From contig JAONGR010000013.1 of assembly GCA_028375605.1 (NCBI GenBank), positions 1 through 38,935 of the forward strand: DNA of 38,935 nucleotides, read 5' to 3'. How positions within the stretch are numbered: position 1 is the first letter of the stretch; each line of letters opens with the position of its first letter. The DNA is from Arcobacteraceae bacterium. GTDB lineage: Bacteria; Campylobacterota; Campylobacteria; Campylobacterales; Arcobacteraceae. A program made the position numbers and the translations under genes. The notes under the pieces were generated by a model. That model was not told the DNA's origin. It saw only the letters and a program-made list of their open reading frames with translations, and did not search any database. This document shows positions 25,882 through 36,053 of the stretch, in pieces.

Positions 25882-27183
25882 ATGAAATTTAACGCAACAA
25901 AAACAAACGAAGCAAACGCAGTTGTAACTGCAACAGTAGAAGCTGGTGCAATTGAAACTAACTTAAACAAACTAGCAAAAGAAGCAGCAAAGACTATGGA
26001 TGTTCAAGGTTTTAGAAAAGGTAAAGTTCCTGTAGCAGTAGTAAAAAGTAGATATGCAGATAAGCTTACTCAAGATGCTGAAGGTGAAGCGATTAGAGAA
26101 ATTTTAACAGGTGCATTAGCAGAATTAAATATCAATAACACAGATTTAATTGGGGAACCAGCTATCACAAAATTTGATAAACAAGAAAATGGTGATATTG
26201 AAATTGAAATTGAATTATCTTGTAGACCAAGTATTGATTTAGGTGATTATAAAGCATTATTACCAGAAATGGAAGCTACAGTAGTAACTGAAGAAGAGAT
26301 CAATGAAAAAATCAATACAATGGCAGCACAAGGTGCTCCTTTAGAAAAAATCAAAAGAAAAAGAATGGTTAAAGCTGGAGATTTTGCATTAATTGACTTT
26401 GAAGGTTTTAAAGATGGTGTTGCATTTGATGGTGGTAAAGCTGAAGGTCACTCTTTAGAAATCGGTTCTAATTCATTTATCCCAGGTTTTGAAGACCAAG
26501 TTATCGGTATGAAATATGAAGAAGAAAAAGAGATTGCTGTAACATTTCCAGCAGAATACCAATCAGCTGATTTAGCAGGAAAAGAAGTAGTATTTAAAGT
26601 AAAATTACATGAAATTCAAGAAAAAGCAACTCCTGTAATTGACGATGAATTTGCTGCTAAAGTTTTATCAAATGAAGAAAACCCAACTGTAGAATTATTA
26701 ACTGAAAAAGTTAAAGAACAAATCACTTTAGAAAAATCTTCAAAATACTACAATGAAGATTTAAAACCTAAATATTTAGAAACATTAGTTGAAAAACTTG
26801 CTTTTGAAGTTCCTACATCAGTATTAGAGCAGGAAATTTCTCAACTTTTAAATAATCAAGTTAGAACAATGTCTGAAGAAGATTTAAATGCATTAAAAGA
26901 AGATCAAGCTAAAATTGAAGCAATGAGAGAAGAAGCTAAACCAGAAGCTATAAAAAGTGTAAAAGCTACATTTATTGTTGATGCTTTAGCTAAAGCTGAA
27001 GGTGTTTCTGTAGAAGATCAAGAAGTAACACAAACTTTATATTACGAAGCAATGATGCAAGGTCAAGATGGTCAAGCATTAATTAAACAATATGAAGAAG
27101 CAGGATACTTACCAGCAATTAAAATGTCAATGATTGAGCAAAAAGTTATCACTAAACTATTAGACGAAAAAGCAGGAAAATAA
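25882..27183 (+). CDS. tig: Trigger factor, ribosome-bound chaperone
   Basis: The 433-residue chaperone and peptidyl-prolyl isomerase binds nascent chains at ribosomal protein L23. The ribosome-binding signature GFRKGKVP is at residues 43-50, the FKBP-like PPIase domain at about 150-245 ([40 protein letters not shown]), and a helical C-terminal arm domain follows. GGAG lies before the ATG. First gene of the tig-clpP-def-greA-argC run; its stop overlaps the clpP start by one base (TAATG). Confidence 0.97.
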   Translation: MKFNATKTNEANAVVTATVEAGAIETNLNKLAKEAAKTMDVQGFRKGKVPVAVVKSRYADKLTQDAEGEAIREILTGALAELNINNTDLIGEPAITKFDKQENGDIEIEIELSCRPSIDLGDYKALLPEMEATVVTEEEINEKINTMAAQGAPLEKIKRKRMVKAGDFALIDFEGFKDGVAFDGGKAEGHSLEIGSNSFIPGFEDQVIGMKYEEEKEIAVTFPAEYQSADLAGKEVVFKVKLHEIQEKATPVIDDEFAAKVLSNEENPTVELLTEKVKEQITLEKSSKYYNEDLKPKYLETLVEKLAFEVPTSVLEQEISQLLNNQVRTMSEEDLNALKEDQAKIEAMREEAKPEAIKSVKATFIVDALAKAEGVSVEDQEVTQTLYYEAMMQGQDGQALIKQYEEAGYLPAIKMSMIEQKVITKLLDEKAGK

Positions 27184-27767
27184 TGTCTTATATTCCAGTA
27201 GTTGTTGAACAAACAGGAAGAGGAGAGAGAAGTTACGACATCTACTCTCGTCTTTTAAAAGATAGAATTATTATGCTTAGTGGTGAAGTAAATGATCAAG
27301 TTGCTTCAACAGTTGTAGCTCAGCTTTTATTTTTAGAAGCTGAAGATCCTGAAAAAGATATCTACTTATATATCAACTCTCCAGGTGGAGTTGTAACTGC
27401 TGGTTTAAGTATGTATGATACAATGAACTATATCAAACCAGATATTTGTACTATTTGTATAGGACAAGCTGCTTCTATGGGAGCATTTTTGTTAAGTGCA
27501 GGAACAAAAGGTAAAAGATTTGCTCTACCAAATGCTAGAATTATGATCCATCAACCATCAGGTGGTGCTCAAGGACAATCAACAGATATCCAAATTCAAG
27601 CACAAGAGATTCAGAGATTAAAAGATAGTTTAAATCAACTATTAGCAGATCATACTGGTCAAGAGTTTTCTAAAGTTGAAGCAGATACAGAAAGAGATAA
27701 CTTCATGAGTTCAGCCGAAGCTGCTGAATATGGACTTGTTGATAAAGTTATAGATAAACACGAATAA
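27183..27767 (+). CDS. clpP: ATP-dependent Clp protease proteolytic subunit
   Basis: The 194-residue serine peptidase forms the 14-mer barrel that partners with ClpX/ClpA and degrades tmRNA-tagged proteins. Catalytic Ser98 (GQAASMGAF), His123 (MIHQPSGG) and Asp172 (ERDNFMS) are all present. Overlaps tig by one base and precedes def by 17 bases, so it is translated in the same operon. Confidence 0.97.
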   Translation: MSYIPVVVEQTGRGERSYDIYSRLLKDRIIMLSGEVNDQVASTVVAQLLFLEAEDPEKDIYLYINSPGGVVTAGLSMYDTMNYIKPDICTICIGQAASMGAFLLSAGTKGKRFALPNARIMIHQPSGGAQGQSTDIQIQAQEIQRLKDSLNQLLADHTGQEFSKVEADTERDNFMSSAEAAEYGLVDKVIDKHE

Positions 27768-27784
27768 AAGAAAGAATTTAAGAT

Positions 27785-28324
27785 ATGATAAGAGAAGTAA
27801 TAACTTATCCAAATCCCATTTTAAGAAAAAAATCTAGAGATGTTGAAGTTTTTGATAAAGAACTTCATACTCTTTTAGATGATATGAATGATACAATGGA
27901 TAAATATGGTGGTGTTGGACTAGCGGCTATTCAAATAGGAATTGATTTAAATGTTTTAATCATCAATATACCTATAGATAATGAAGGTGCAGAGAATGAT
28001 GGAAAACAATTAGATGAGAATCTAATAGAAGCAATAAATCCGATAGTTACACATAAAGATGGTGAATTAGTATTTAATGAAGGCTGTTTAAGTATTCCTG
28101 GATTTCATGCTGAAGTAACTAGAGCTGAAAATATTATAGTAGAATACTTTGATAGGCATGGTGAAAAACAAACAATGAAAGCAAATGACTTTTTGGCAAT
28201 TGCTTGGCAACATGAGATGGAACATCTTTCAGGTCATGTCTTTATAGAACACCTTTCATTCTTAAAAAGAAAAAAATTTGAAAAAGAATGGAAGCGACAA
28301 CTCAAAGAAAATAGTAAAAAATAG
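27785..28324 (+). CDS. def: Peptide deformylase
   Basis: The 179-residue metalloenzyme removes the formyl group from nascent proteins. The three class motifs are present: GGVGLAAIQIG (42-52), EGCLSIPG (Cys101) and QHEMEHLSG (His143, Glu144, His147). Co-operonic with tig and clpP, all acting on newly made protein. Eight bases separate it from greA. Confidence 0.96.
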   Translation: MIREVITYPNPILRKKSRDVEVFDKELHTLLDDMNDTMDKYGGVGLAAIQIGIDLNVLIINIPIDNEGAENDGKQLDENLIEAINPIVTHKDGELVFNEGCLSIPGFHAEVTRAENIIVEYFDRHGEKQTMKANDFLAIAWQHEMEHLSGHVFIEHLSFLKRKKFEKEWKRQLKENSKK

Positions 28325-28332
28325 GAATTAAA

Positions 28333-28821
28333 ATGCAAAAAGAACCAATGACAGAAAATGATTATCAAACATTAACAAATAATTTAAACGATATGAAACT
28401 TGTACAAAGACCTATTATTTTAGTGGCTATTGAAGAGGCAAGACAGCTTGGTGATTTAAAAGAAAATGCAGAGTATCATGCAGCTAAAGAGGATCAAGCA
28501 AATATAAATAAAAGAATAGCAGAACTTGAAGATTTAATTACAAGAGTAGTGATTATTGACCCTTCATCTTTAACACATGAAAAAGTTAGTTTCGGTTCTA
28601 CTGTTAAATTAATCGACGTAGATACAGAAGATGAGATTGTTTATACTATTGTATCTTCTGCTCATAGTAATCCAGAAATAGGTAATATCTCATTTCACTC
28701 ACCTTTAGCAAAACAACTTTTAGGGAAAAGTGAAGGCGATGAATTTACAGCACAATTACCTGGTGGAAAAAAAGAGTTTGAAGTAGAAGAAGTATACTTT
28801 GATGAGAGTAAACTATGCTAA
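28333..28821 (+). CDS. greA: Transcription elongation factor GreA
   Basis: The 162-residue factor has the N-terminal coiled coil with the acidic tip (LGDLKENAEYHAAKEDQANINKRIAELED), which promotes transcript cleavage in backtracked RNA polymerase, and a C-terminal FKBP-like domain (GKSEGDEFTAQLPGGKKEFEVEEVYF). The start MQKEPMTENDYQ has GGAATTAAA upstream; a second ATG five codons on is possible. Its end overlaps the argC start by seven bases. Confidence 0.95.
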   Translation: MQKEPMTENDYQTLTNNLNDMKLVQRPIILVAIEEARQLGDLKENAEYHAAKEDQANINKRIAELEDLITRVVIIDPSSLTHEKVSFGSTVKLIDVDTEDEIVYTIVSSAHSNPEIGNISFHSPLAKQLLGKSEGDEFTAQLPGGKKEFEVEEVYFDESKLC

Positions 28822-29822
28822 ATGTAGCAATAGTAGGAGCTAGTGGATATACGGGTTTAGAACTTGTTAAAATACTACTAAACCATCCTAAGTTTAATTT
28901 AACATATATAGCAAATAGTAGTGGAGACACAACTATAGATACTTTACATCCATGTTTAGATAAAGTAATATCTATGGATGTAGAAAAAGCAGATGCCAAA
29001 GAGATTTCAAAAGTTGCTTCTCTTTGTTTTTTAGCTTTACCACATAAAACGTCAATGTCTTTTGCAAAAGAGTTACTAGCTTTAGATGTAAAAGTTGTTG
29101 ACTTAAGTGCTGATTATCGTCTGGAATTAGATACTTATGAAAAGCATTATTGTCCACATGAAGATAAAGAAAATTTACCATCATCAGTTTATGGACTTCC
29201 TGAATATTATGAAAATGATATTAAAAATGCAAATTTAGTTGCAAACCCAGGATGTTATCCTACAGCTACACTTTTAGGAATTTTACCTTTTGTAGAGTTT
29301 ATAAAAGATAACGATAATATCTTTGTAGATGCAAAAAGTGGTGTAAGTGGAGCTGGTAAAAAGCTAAGTGATTTAACCTCTTTTGTAACTGTAAATGATA
29401 ATATGTTTGCATACAATCCATTTAAACATAGACATATGCCTGAAATACAAGAAAAGATATCGTTAATCAAAAATAAACAGTTTAATGTTAATTTTGTACC
29501 ACATCTTATTCCTGTAACAAGAGGAATGCTAGTGAGTGTTTACTGTACATTAGATGAAGATATAGATGCACAAGCTATTTTAAATGACTACTACAAAAAT
29601 AGTGAATTTATCAGAATTAGAGAAACTCCTGTAAATATTAAAAGCACAGCAGGAACAAATTTTTGTGATATCTTTGTAGAACAAAATGGAACTGCCTTAT
29701 TTATAAATACAAGTATAGACAACCTTTTACGAGGAGCATCTTCTCAAGCTGTTGTAAATGCAAATATTATGTCAGGATATGAGGCAGGACTAGGAATCAA
29801 TAAAATATCATATGTACCATAA
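28815..29822 (+). CDS. argC: N-acetyl-gamma-glutamyl-phosphate reductase
   Basis: The 335-residue NADPH enzyme of arginine synthesis reduces N-acetylglutamyl phosphate. The NADP loop GASGYTG is at 8-14, and catalytic Cys147 is in NPGCYPTA. SGVSGAGKK and HRHMPEI are also typical of this family. Last gene of the operon, followed by a strong terminator. Overlap with greA implies coupled translation. Confidence 0.96.
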   Translation: MLNVAIVGASGYTGLELVKILLNHPKFNLTYIANSSGDTTIDTLHPCLDKVISMDVEKADAKEISKVASLCFLALPHKTSMSFAKELLALDVKVVDLSADYRLELDTYEKHYCPHEDKENLPSSVYGLPEYYENDIKNANLVANPGCYPTATLLGILPFVEFIKDNDNIFVDAKSGVSGAGKKLSDLTSFVTVNDNMFAYNPFKHRHMPEIQEKISLIKNKQFNVNFVPHLIPVTRGMLVSVYCTLDEDIDAQAILNDYYKNSEFIRIRETPVNIKSTAGTNFCDIFVEQNGTALFINTSIDNLLRGASSQAVVNANIMSGYEAGLGINKISYVP

Positions 29823-29847
29823 GATATTATTTTATGTAAACAATAAA

Positions 29848-29876
29848 AAAGCCATTTCTGAATCTGAAATGGCTTT
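29848..29876. terminator. Bidirectional terminator between argC and recN
   Basis: AGCCATTTC (29850-29858) and GAAATGGCT (29866-29874) form a 9-bp stem with a 7-base loop, extended by A-run and T-run on the two sides. It serves the convergent argC (+) and recN (-) transcripts. Confidence 0.85.
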
Positions 29877-29895
29877 TATTATAAATAATTTTTAT

Positions 29896-31422
29896 TTATA
29901 AAAGTTTTTTTGCAAACTCTAAAGCTTCATTAGTAATATTTTCACCAGAAATCATTCTAGCTATTTCATCAATTCTTTCATCAATATTCAATAATTTAAC
30001 TGTAGATTTATTATCAGTTTTTTTCACCATAAAATGTTGATGAGCTGTTGCACTTAATTGTGGTTGGTGAGAAATAGCAAATATTTGATAACTTTTTGAT
30101 AATTGAGCTAAAACTTTAGCAATACTTTCTGATTCTTTACCACTTAAATTTGCATCAATTTCATCAAGAAATAAAATACCATTTGTATCGATTTCATAAA
30201 AACTTCGTGCGGTTAAAAGAGCCAGCCTTAACCTGTTAAATTCACCACTACTAATTTTACCTAAAGCGGTATCATTTAATTTAAATTCAATTTTATCAAT
30301 ACCTGTTTCATCTAATGGCTGTTCTAAAAGAGAAATAGAAAGATTTTCTAAATATAAATATTCTAAATATTCATTTATTTTCTCCTCTAAAGAGATTAGA
30401 TTCATTTTTCTAATCTTTGAAATATCTGATGATAAAATTTCTATTTCTGAATATACTCTCTTAACATTTTTTTCTAAAATAGCTTTTTCAAAAGAGATAT
30501 TTTCATAGCCTTCTAATTCTAACTCTTTTTGCTTTTTATAGTCTAAGGCTTCTTGTATCCCCCCAAACTTTTTATTTAATGAAGAAAGGTCTTCTATTCG
30601 TGTTAAAACAGTTTCTATGTCCATATCATCTTGATGAGATAAACTATCATGAAACTTTTCAAAGTGATTATTTACTTCTGCTATTGCATCATCAAAAAAA
30701 GCACAGTCAACATCAAGTAATTGAAGAGCATTAGATATTTTATGTGTTTCGTTAAGCATAGGCTGAATCTCAGTAAATATGTCATCAAATTTATCTTTTT
30801 TAGATAGATTTGATTTTAACTCTTTTAACTCATCATATTCATCGACTTTAGGATCTATTTTAGTTATTTTATCTATTTCAAATTTAGTATATTCTATTAA
30901 ATCATCTAGCTCTTTTTCATCTTCTAAAATTTTATTTAATCTTTTATTTAAACTATGATAATCTTCATATTTAGTATTAAATTCATCTAAAATAATTTGA
31001 TATTTTTTATCATTTAAAGAAGTTAAAAAATCCAAAAACTTTACTATTTTTTTACTATCAAAATCACTTGTATCTTTTAGGTGTAAATGTTTTGAAAAAT
31101 TTGATGTAAAAACTTTTAAATTCTTTTTTGAAATAGTTTGATTATTTAAAAGATACCTTGTTTTTATACCCGTAGTTTGCTTGATTATAATCTCATCATC
31201 TTTTTCAATACCATAGTTGTCATCTACTATGTTTAAATCTTCTAAAACAATTTCACTCAATTTTGCATTATTATCAGTAGTTCCAAATAATGAAAGTATA
31301 GAACTCATTAAAACTGACTTTCCAGCACCACTTGGTCCCGTAAATACTACTAAACCTTTGTCAAATTCTAAATCAATTTTATCAAATGATAAGTAATTTT
31401 CTAAATAAAATCTATTAATCAA
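29896..31422 (-). CDS. recN: DNA repair protein RecN (SMC-like ATPase)
   Basis: The 508-residue product has Walker A GPSGAGKS (29-36), a long coiled-coil middle (about 150-350), the ABC signature KISSGEFNRLRLAL and Walker B GILFLDEIDANLSG. RecN holds broken DNA ends during double-strand break repair. It is somewhat shorter than E. coli RecN (553), as is usual in Campylobacterota. Its start overlaps the nadK end by four bases. Confidence 0.93.
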   Translation of the reverse strand: MINRFYLENYLSFDKIDLEFDKGLVVFTGPSGAGKSVLMSSILSLFGTTDNNAKLSEIVLEDLNIVDDNYGIEKDDEIIIKQTTGIKTRYLLNNQTISKKNLKVFTSNFSKHLHLKDTSDFDSKKIVKFLDFLTSLNDKKYQIILDEFNTKYEDYHSLNKRLNKILEDEKELDDLIEYTKFEIDKITKIDPKVDEYDELKELKSNLSKKDKFDDIFTEIQPMLNETHKISNALQLLDVDCAFFDDAIAEVNNHFEKFHDSLSHQDDMDIETVLTRIEDLSSLNKKFGGIQEALDYKKQKELELEGYENISFEKAILEKNVKRVYSEIEILSSDISKIRKMNLISLEEKINEYLEYLYLENLSISLLEQPLDETGIDKIEFKLNDTALGKISSGEFNRLRLALLTARSFYEIDTNGILFLDEIDANLSGKESESIAKVLAQLSKSYQIFAISHQPQLSATAHQHFMVKKTDNKSTVKLLNIDERIDEIARMISGENITNEALEFAKKLL

Positions 31423-32291
31423 TGTGCACCCCAGTGTAATTTTTTATTTAAGACGTCAAAATAATTTCTTTCACATCTGTGTATTAGTTGCGCTTTAGAA
31501 GAGGCAACTTCAATTGTAATAACATCTGAAGGATTTAAATCATATATATCGTGTCCATCAATTACAACAACAGCTTTTTCTTTATGTGTATTTTCAAATG
31601 TAATTTTGAAATCTACAGGTAAAACTAATGGTCTTTGAGTTAAAGAATGTGCCGATATTGGAGTAACAATAAAGGCATCAGTCAGAGGAAAAACAACAGG
31701 ACCATTACATGATAAATTATATGCAGTTGATCCTGTAGGAGTTGATACAATCAAACCATCACCGTTATATTTATTAAATAAAATATTATTTACTTTAGCA
31801 TCTAAACTAATCATTCCTGAAACAACATTTCTACTTATCACAACATCATTAAAAGAAACTACCTCTTCCCCATTTATAGTTGCTTTTATCATCATTCTTT
31901 TATCAATTCTATAATCATCAGATTTTAATTTTTTTAAAAAAGACTCTATTTCATCAGGCATAATATCAGTAAGAAATCCTAAAGTTCCAAGGTTTATTCC
32001 CATAACAGCTTTTTGATATTTAAATCCTCTTCTAGCAACGGATATAAGTGTACCATCTCCACCTAATGTAACTAAAAAATCACTTTGCATACATAATTCA
32101 TCAAAACCTAAACCATTATCTATATTTAGTTGCTTTGCACTACTCTTTTCTAGTAACACTTTGATACCAAAATCTTCAAACATCTTTTTTATATCTAAAT
32201 ATATATTTTTTATATCTAATGCATCAGGTTTTAATATAAATCCAGCTATTTCTGTTTTATCTAAAACTGCATTGTTTTGCATAAAATTCAT
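31419..32291 (-). CDS. nadK: NAD kinase
   Basis: The 290-residue kinase makes NADP from NAD. It has the GGDGT motif (77-81) and the NGDGLIVSTPTGSTAYNLSCNGP substrate loop, both diagnostic. The ATG at 32291 is followed by a second Met at residue 4 as an alternative start; AAGGAAATAAA lies upstream. Co-operonic with recN. Confidence 0.96.
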   Translation of the reverse strand: MNFMQNNAVLDKTEIAGFILKPDALDIKNIYLDIKKMFEDFGIKVLLEKSSAKQLNIDNGLGFDELCMQSDFLVTLGGDGTLISVARRGFKYQKAVMGINLGTLGFLTDIMPDEIESFLKKLKSDDYRIDKRMMIKATINGEEVVSFNDVVISRNVVSGMISLDAKVNNILFNKYNGDGLIVSTPTGSTAYNLSCNGPVVFPLTDAFIVTPISAHSLTQRPLVLPVDFKITFENTHKEKAVVVIDGHDIYDLNPSDVITIEVASSKAQLIHRCERNYFDVLNKKLHWGAH

Positions 32292-32334
32292 TTTATTTCC
32301 TTGGTTTGAAGTCTTATATGAAAAATAAATCCCA

Positions 32335-33384
32335 TTATAGTAAACTCGCTAAATTTAAAGTAGCTTTTCCTAATTTTGGTTCAACGATGAAAGATAAAGT
32401 GCTTTCACAATGAGGACATCTTGATTCATAAATAGGATGATTTTTTTTACATTTTTCACATATAAATTCAAAATTCAAGTCCAGTTCACTCGGCGTTGTA
32501 GAGTTCTTTAATGCTATTAAAATATTCAATTCAAAATTATCACTTTTAACTGATTTATCAATATATCCCTTAGCACTATAAATATCTTCTAATATAACTT
32601 TTTGATTTACTTTTTCCCAGTTAATATCTTCAAAATCTAAATACCATAATAGATCTATGAAATTCATAACATTAAATCTATCTATATTTTTCCAAAATAA
32701 TTCTTTATTAAACTTTATTAGAAACTCTGCTATTACTCTTTCAAGCTTTTCATTCATTGTTAAAGTTTCTAATAGACTTACAGATTTTTTTTCAAAACTC
32801 ATTATTGGGTCATTTATTGTTGTTAAAACTTGTAAATATATTCTCTCTTTTTTCGTATTTTCATCTAATTCATCTAAAGCATCAAGTACTTCATCTGCTC
32901 TTTTAAATTCATTAAGATGCTGAAAAATAAATAATAACTTGTGTAATGCAATTTTATTTCTAGGATTAAACTTTAATATTTTTAAAAAAATATCTTTACT
33001 TCTTTGTAGCATTCCACTTTTAAAATATGCTTCACCTAATAATTCTAAAAGTTCCTCTTTTTTAATAGGTTCTTTTACATGTTCAAGAAGAGCCAAATAC
33101 ACAGAAATTGCTTTATTATGTTGCCCTTTATGTAAAAAAGATGAAGCTAGTAAAATAATAGAATCAAAGGGTAAATTATATGTTGAATATAGATGAATAT
33201 AGTCATCTTCTTTTAGATTTCCTAATTCGAATCGTTCTAAAAGTTTTCTGTATTCTTTTCTTGATTTACGTTCGTTATAAATAGACAAACTATAAGTAAC
33301 AAAGGAAGCAATAAAAATAAGAAGGAATATTGTGATTACACCTATTAACGGGTCTCTGTAATCAAATATTATATCATCTGCCAT
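32335..33384 (-). CDS. LapB/YciM-like membrane-anchored TPR protein with zinc ribbon
   Basis: The 349-residue product has one N-terminal transmembrane helix (about 13-33), a row of TPR-like helices (about 75-250; NKAISVYLALLEHVKEPIKKEELLELLGEAYFKSG) and a C-terminal CEKCKKNHPIYESRCPHCE four-Cys metal site. This is the domain order of LapB (YciM), which controls LpxC and lipopolysaccharide synthesis in E. coli. Sequence similarity beyond architecture is modest, so I give no symbol. Its start is directly adjacent to the stop of the preceding gene (33385), so translation is probably coupled. Confidence 0.75.
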   Translation of the reverse strand: MADDIIFDYRDPLIGVITIFLLIFIASFVTYSLSIYNERKSRKEYRKLLERFELGNLKEDDYIHLYSTYNLPFDSIILLASSFLHKGQHNKAISVYLALLEHVKEPIKKEELLELLGEAYFKSGMLQRSKDIFLKILKFNPRNKIALHKLLFIFQHLNEFKRADEVLDALDELDENTKKERIYLQVLTTINDPIMSFEKKSVSLLETLTMNEKLERVIAEFLIKFNKELFWKNIDRFNVMNFIDLLWYLDFEDINWEKVNQKVILEDIYSAKGYIDKSVKSDNFELNILIALKNSTTPSELDLNFEFICEKCKKNHPIYESRCPHCESTLSFIVEPKLGKATLNLASLL

Positions 33385-33897
33385 CTATTTAAACCTATAT
33401 GAATTTAACTTAAATATTGTTTTTTCGGATATATGAAGCATTGAAATATTTAAACTTTTATATTCATTATTATCTAACTTCAAAAGTAACTTATCATAAA
33501 TTTCAGAATAAGGATAGATAGTAAAAAATAAAAATTCTTTAGATTTATTTTCATGTCCCAATTCAGCAAACCAAGTTGACAAAAGTGCAAAACATAACAT
33601 CGAAGGATTAAACTTTGCATTGTTTTGCAAAAGTTTTGTAATATTTTTATTGATAAACTCATATGTCTTTAAAATCATAGAGATTCGTGAGACTTTTTGA
33701 TTTCTTAAATAATAATCAATAGGCTGAACTGATATATTAATTGCTTTATGCAATTGAGTAGTTCTACTATCTACAAACTCCATAAGTTCAATTGAAAGAT
33801 CAAAAATATCATCTTTACTATTTTTATATGAATCAATTAAATCTCTACAAAATAACAATAATGCTTCTGTTTTAACTTTTGAAGAATTTATAATCAT
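33385..33897 (-). CDS. Hypothetical protein (170 aa)
   Basis: I do not recognise this helical, soluble-looking protein (MIINSSKVKTEALLLFCRDLIDSYKNSKDDIFDLSIELMEFVD...). There is no signal peptide or motif. It sits two bases after one small gene and abuts the LapB-like gene, in a compact minus-strand operon running from the antiporter to recN. Probably lineage-specific to Arcobacter-like bacteria. Confidence 0.7.
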   Translation of the reverse strand: MIINSSKVKTEALLLFCRDLIDSYKNSKDDIFDLSIELMEFVDSRTTQLHKAINISVQPIDYYLRNQKVSRISMILKTYEFINKNITKLLQNNAKFNPSMLCFALLSTWFAELGHENKSKEFLFFTIYPYSEIYDKLLLKLDNNEYKSLNISMLHISEKTIFKLNSYRFK

Positions 33898-33899
33898 TT

Positions 33900-34214
33900 T
33901 TAATAATATAATCTAATTAAAAATGAAACAAAATCCTTTTCAACATTATTGTCATCTATTGTTTCATTTTCTTGAACTGATTTATGTATTAAATTATCCA
34001 TCTCTAATGCTAAATATTTTACATCCTCACTAGATAGTTTATTAATATTTTCTACTAATTTTTTCTTGACTTCATAAGAATCTAAACCCTCTTTTTGCGC
34101 AATTCCAAAAGCCATATTGTCTAGTGTTGAAATAACATGAGATGGTAAATCATTAAACTTTGGAGAATTCGATTCAGATGCTAATTGTTGTTGTAAAAGT
34201 TGTTCGTGTAAAAT
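33900..34214 (-). CDS. Hypothetical protein (104 aa), likely AUU start
   Basis: I do not recognise the family; the product is helical and charged (SSEDVKYLALEMDNLIHKSVQENE). The usual choice would be ATG 34115 (71 aa), but it has no ribosome site. The frame continues upstream through protein-like residues (LHEQLLQQQLASESNSPKFNDLPSHVISTLDN) to an in-frame TAG at 34227-34229, with no ATG, GTG or TTG on the way. AAAGGA lies six bases before an ATT at 34212-34214, so I place the start there, as in infC. Two bases separate it from the next gene. Confidence 0.55.
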   Translation of the reverse strand: MLHEQLLQQQLASESNSPKFNDLPSHVISTLDNMAFGIAQKEGLDSYEVKKKLVENINKLSSEDVKYLALEMDNLIHKSVQENETIDDNNVEKDFVSFLIRLYY

Positions 34215-34230
34215 AATATATCCTTTCTAT

Positions 34231-35148
34231 TTAAAAACTATTTGATACTACTAAAGCTAAAACTGTTAATAAAACGATACCAGCACTTTTATTATACAAT
34301 TTATTAGCTGTAATAAATACTAACATTACAGATACAATCAAAGCTGCAATAATATCAAAGAAATTTGCACTCAAATCTACATTTAATGGATTAATAATTG
34401 AACTAAGTCCTAAAACCATTGTAAAGTTTGCTACATTACTTCCTATAATTGCACCTATTGCCATATCAGCATTATTTGCTCGTGCTGCCTTAATGGCAAC
34501 AGTAAGTTCGGGTAAACTTGTACCAAAAGCCACTAAAAACAATCCTATTAGCCATTCACTTACACCAAACTCTCTTGCTATATTCCCTGCACTATCAATA
34601 GCAAAGTCAGCACCTAATACTACAAAAATAAAGCCAATGAAAAGTAAACCAAGTGTTTTTATCCAAGCAAAGTCTTCTTTATTTTCATCAGTATCTGATT
34701 CTTCTACTTGATTACTTTGAATTAAAAAGAGTAAGTATGCCCCCATTAAAAGTAAAAATAAAAACCCATCTAACATACTAATCTTTCCATCAAGACTCAT
34801 TAAGATAAAAATTAAAATAGGAAATAATGACCAAGCTGAATCCATAGCAAAAAGATCTCTATTTGGTGATATTTTTTTTGCTATTAAAAAGACAAAACCG
34901 AGTACTAAAGAAATATTAAAAATGGTACTTCCTATTACATTTGCTACTGCTATATCACCACTACCCTGAAGTGAGGCACTCATACTAACAGCCATTTCAG
35001 GTAAACTTGTACCTAATGCTATAAGTGTTGCACCTATTATAAATGGCGAAATATCAAAATGTAATGCTATCTTTTCACTCTCTTCAATTATAAAATCTGC
35101 TCCGTATATCAAAGCACCCATTGCAACTATAAATATTACTATATCCAT
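34231..35148 (-). CDS. CaCA-family Na+/Ca2+ antiporter (YrbG-like)
   Basis: The 305-residue inner-membrane protein has about ten hydrophobic helices and the two alpha repeats that form the ion path: GATLIALGTSLPEMAVSMSAS with ANVIGSTIFN, and LVAFGTSLPELTVAIKAA with GAIIGSNVANF. It exchanges cations (Ca2+/Na+ or K+ and H+) across the membrane. It is close in form to E. coli YrbG. Seven bases after ybeY on the same strand. Confidence 0.9.
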   Translation of the reverse strand: MDIVIFIVAMGALIYGADFIIEESEKIALHFDISPFIIGATLIALGTSLPEMAVSMSASLQGSGDIAVANVIGSTIFNISLVLGFVFLIAKKISPNRDLFAMDSAWSLFPILIFILMSLDGKISMLDGFLFLLLMGAYLLFLIQSNQVEESDTDENKEDFAWIKTLGLLFIGFIFVVLGADFAIDSAGNIAREFGVSEWLIGLFLVAFGTSLPELTVAIKAARANNADMAIGAIIGSNVANFTMVLGLSSIINPLNVDLSANFFDIIAALIVSVMLVFITANKLYNKSAGIVLLTVLALVVSNSF

Positions 35149-35155
35149 TCTTTTA

Positions 35156-35584
35156 TTATTCCTCGCCTGTTCTAATTATTAAACTTTTAGGAAGATGATA
35201 TTTAGTAATCAATTCTTCCTCTTTATCTCGATGTTCACCATTATCTACTTCATGATCATAGCCTAATAAATGCAAAATACCATGTATAAATAGTAATGTA
35301 AATTCGTCTTGTAAACTATGATTAAATAATTTAGATTTTTCTATTACAAAATCTATAGATATCACAATAGAACCTAAGGGAACATTGGGCATATCATCAT
35401 ATGGAAAACTTAATACATCTGTAGGTTTATCAAAACCTCTTGTATTTAAATTTATCTCTTGCATCTCTTCATTGTCTGTTAATATTAATTCAATCTCTTT
35501 ATCACTAAGAGATGAAAGTATTTCTTGAATAAGACCTAAGTCTATTTTATTTTCTGTATTATTTTCAAATACTATATTTGACAC
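35156..35584 (-). CDS. ybeY: Endoribonuclease YbeY (16S rRNA maturation)
   Basis: The 142-residue metalloprotein has the zinc motif HGILHLLGYDH (His101, His105, His111) and the preceding RGFDKPTDVLSFPY. It functions in 16S 3'-end maturation and ribosome quality control. Usual length for the family. First gene of the operon leading into the antiporter. Confidence 0.95.
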   Translation of the reverse strand: MSNIVFENNTENKIDLGLIQEILSSLSDKEIELILTDNEEMQEINLNTRGFDKPTDVLSFPYDDMPNVPLGSIVISIDFVIEKSKLFNHSLQDEFTLLFIHGILHLLGYDHEVDNGEHRDKEEELITKYHLPKSLIIRTGEE

Positions 35585-35668
35585 GCTATTAACCTTTTTA
35601 TAAAATATGTATATTTTACTTTATTATTTGTCTTTTATAATATCTAAAATTGACTAAATATTCATGTT

Positions 35669-36013
35669 TTACATGGATATATTTTCTAAGTATTCTAAAT
35701 CATCACCACTAAATATTATAACATCTACACAATAATCTACATCAAGTTTTTTATGTTTCAAATACAGTTCTATGCTTCGATATAATTTATGTAATTTTTG
35801 TGGTGTAATATTATAAATCGCTTCAAAATTTTGACCACTTTTTACTTCTACAAAGTGATAAACCGAATTCTTTTTGGCAATAATATCAATCTCTCCTAAT
35901 TTTTTGGCAAAATAATTGATATCAATAATTTCAAATTGATTTGATCTAAGATAGTTAACAGCACGAGTTTCAAAGTCTTTACCTATGTTTGTTGTATTAA
36001 TTTTAGTTTTCAT
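35669..36013 (-). CDS. UPF0102 (YraN) family protein
   Basis: The 114-residue protein has the PD-(D/E)XK nuclease-like core typical of YraN: GKDFETRAVNYLRS, then GEIDIIAKKNSVYHFVEVKSG with Asp and Glu-X-Lys as candidate metal ligands. The substrate is unknown. Divergent from the 36054 gene. Confidence 0.88.
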   Translation of the reverse strand: MKTKINTTNIGKDFETRAVNYLRSNQFEIIDINYFAKKLGEIDIIAKKNSVYHFVEVKSGQNFEAIYNITPQKLHKLYRSIELYLKHKKLDVDYCVDVIIFSGDDLEYLENISM

Positions 36014-36053
36014 TAGTTAAAATACTATCTTAATTTAATTTATAAGGATATTT

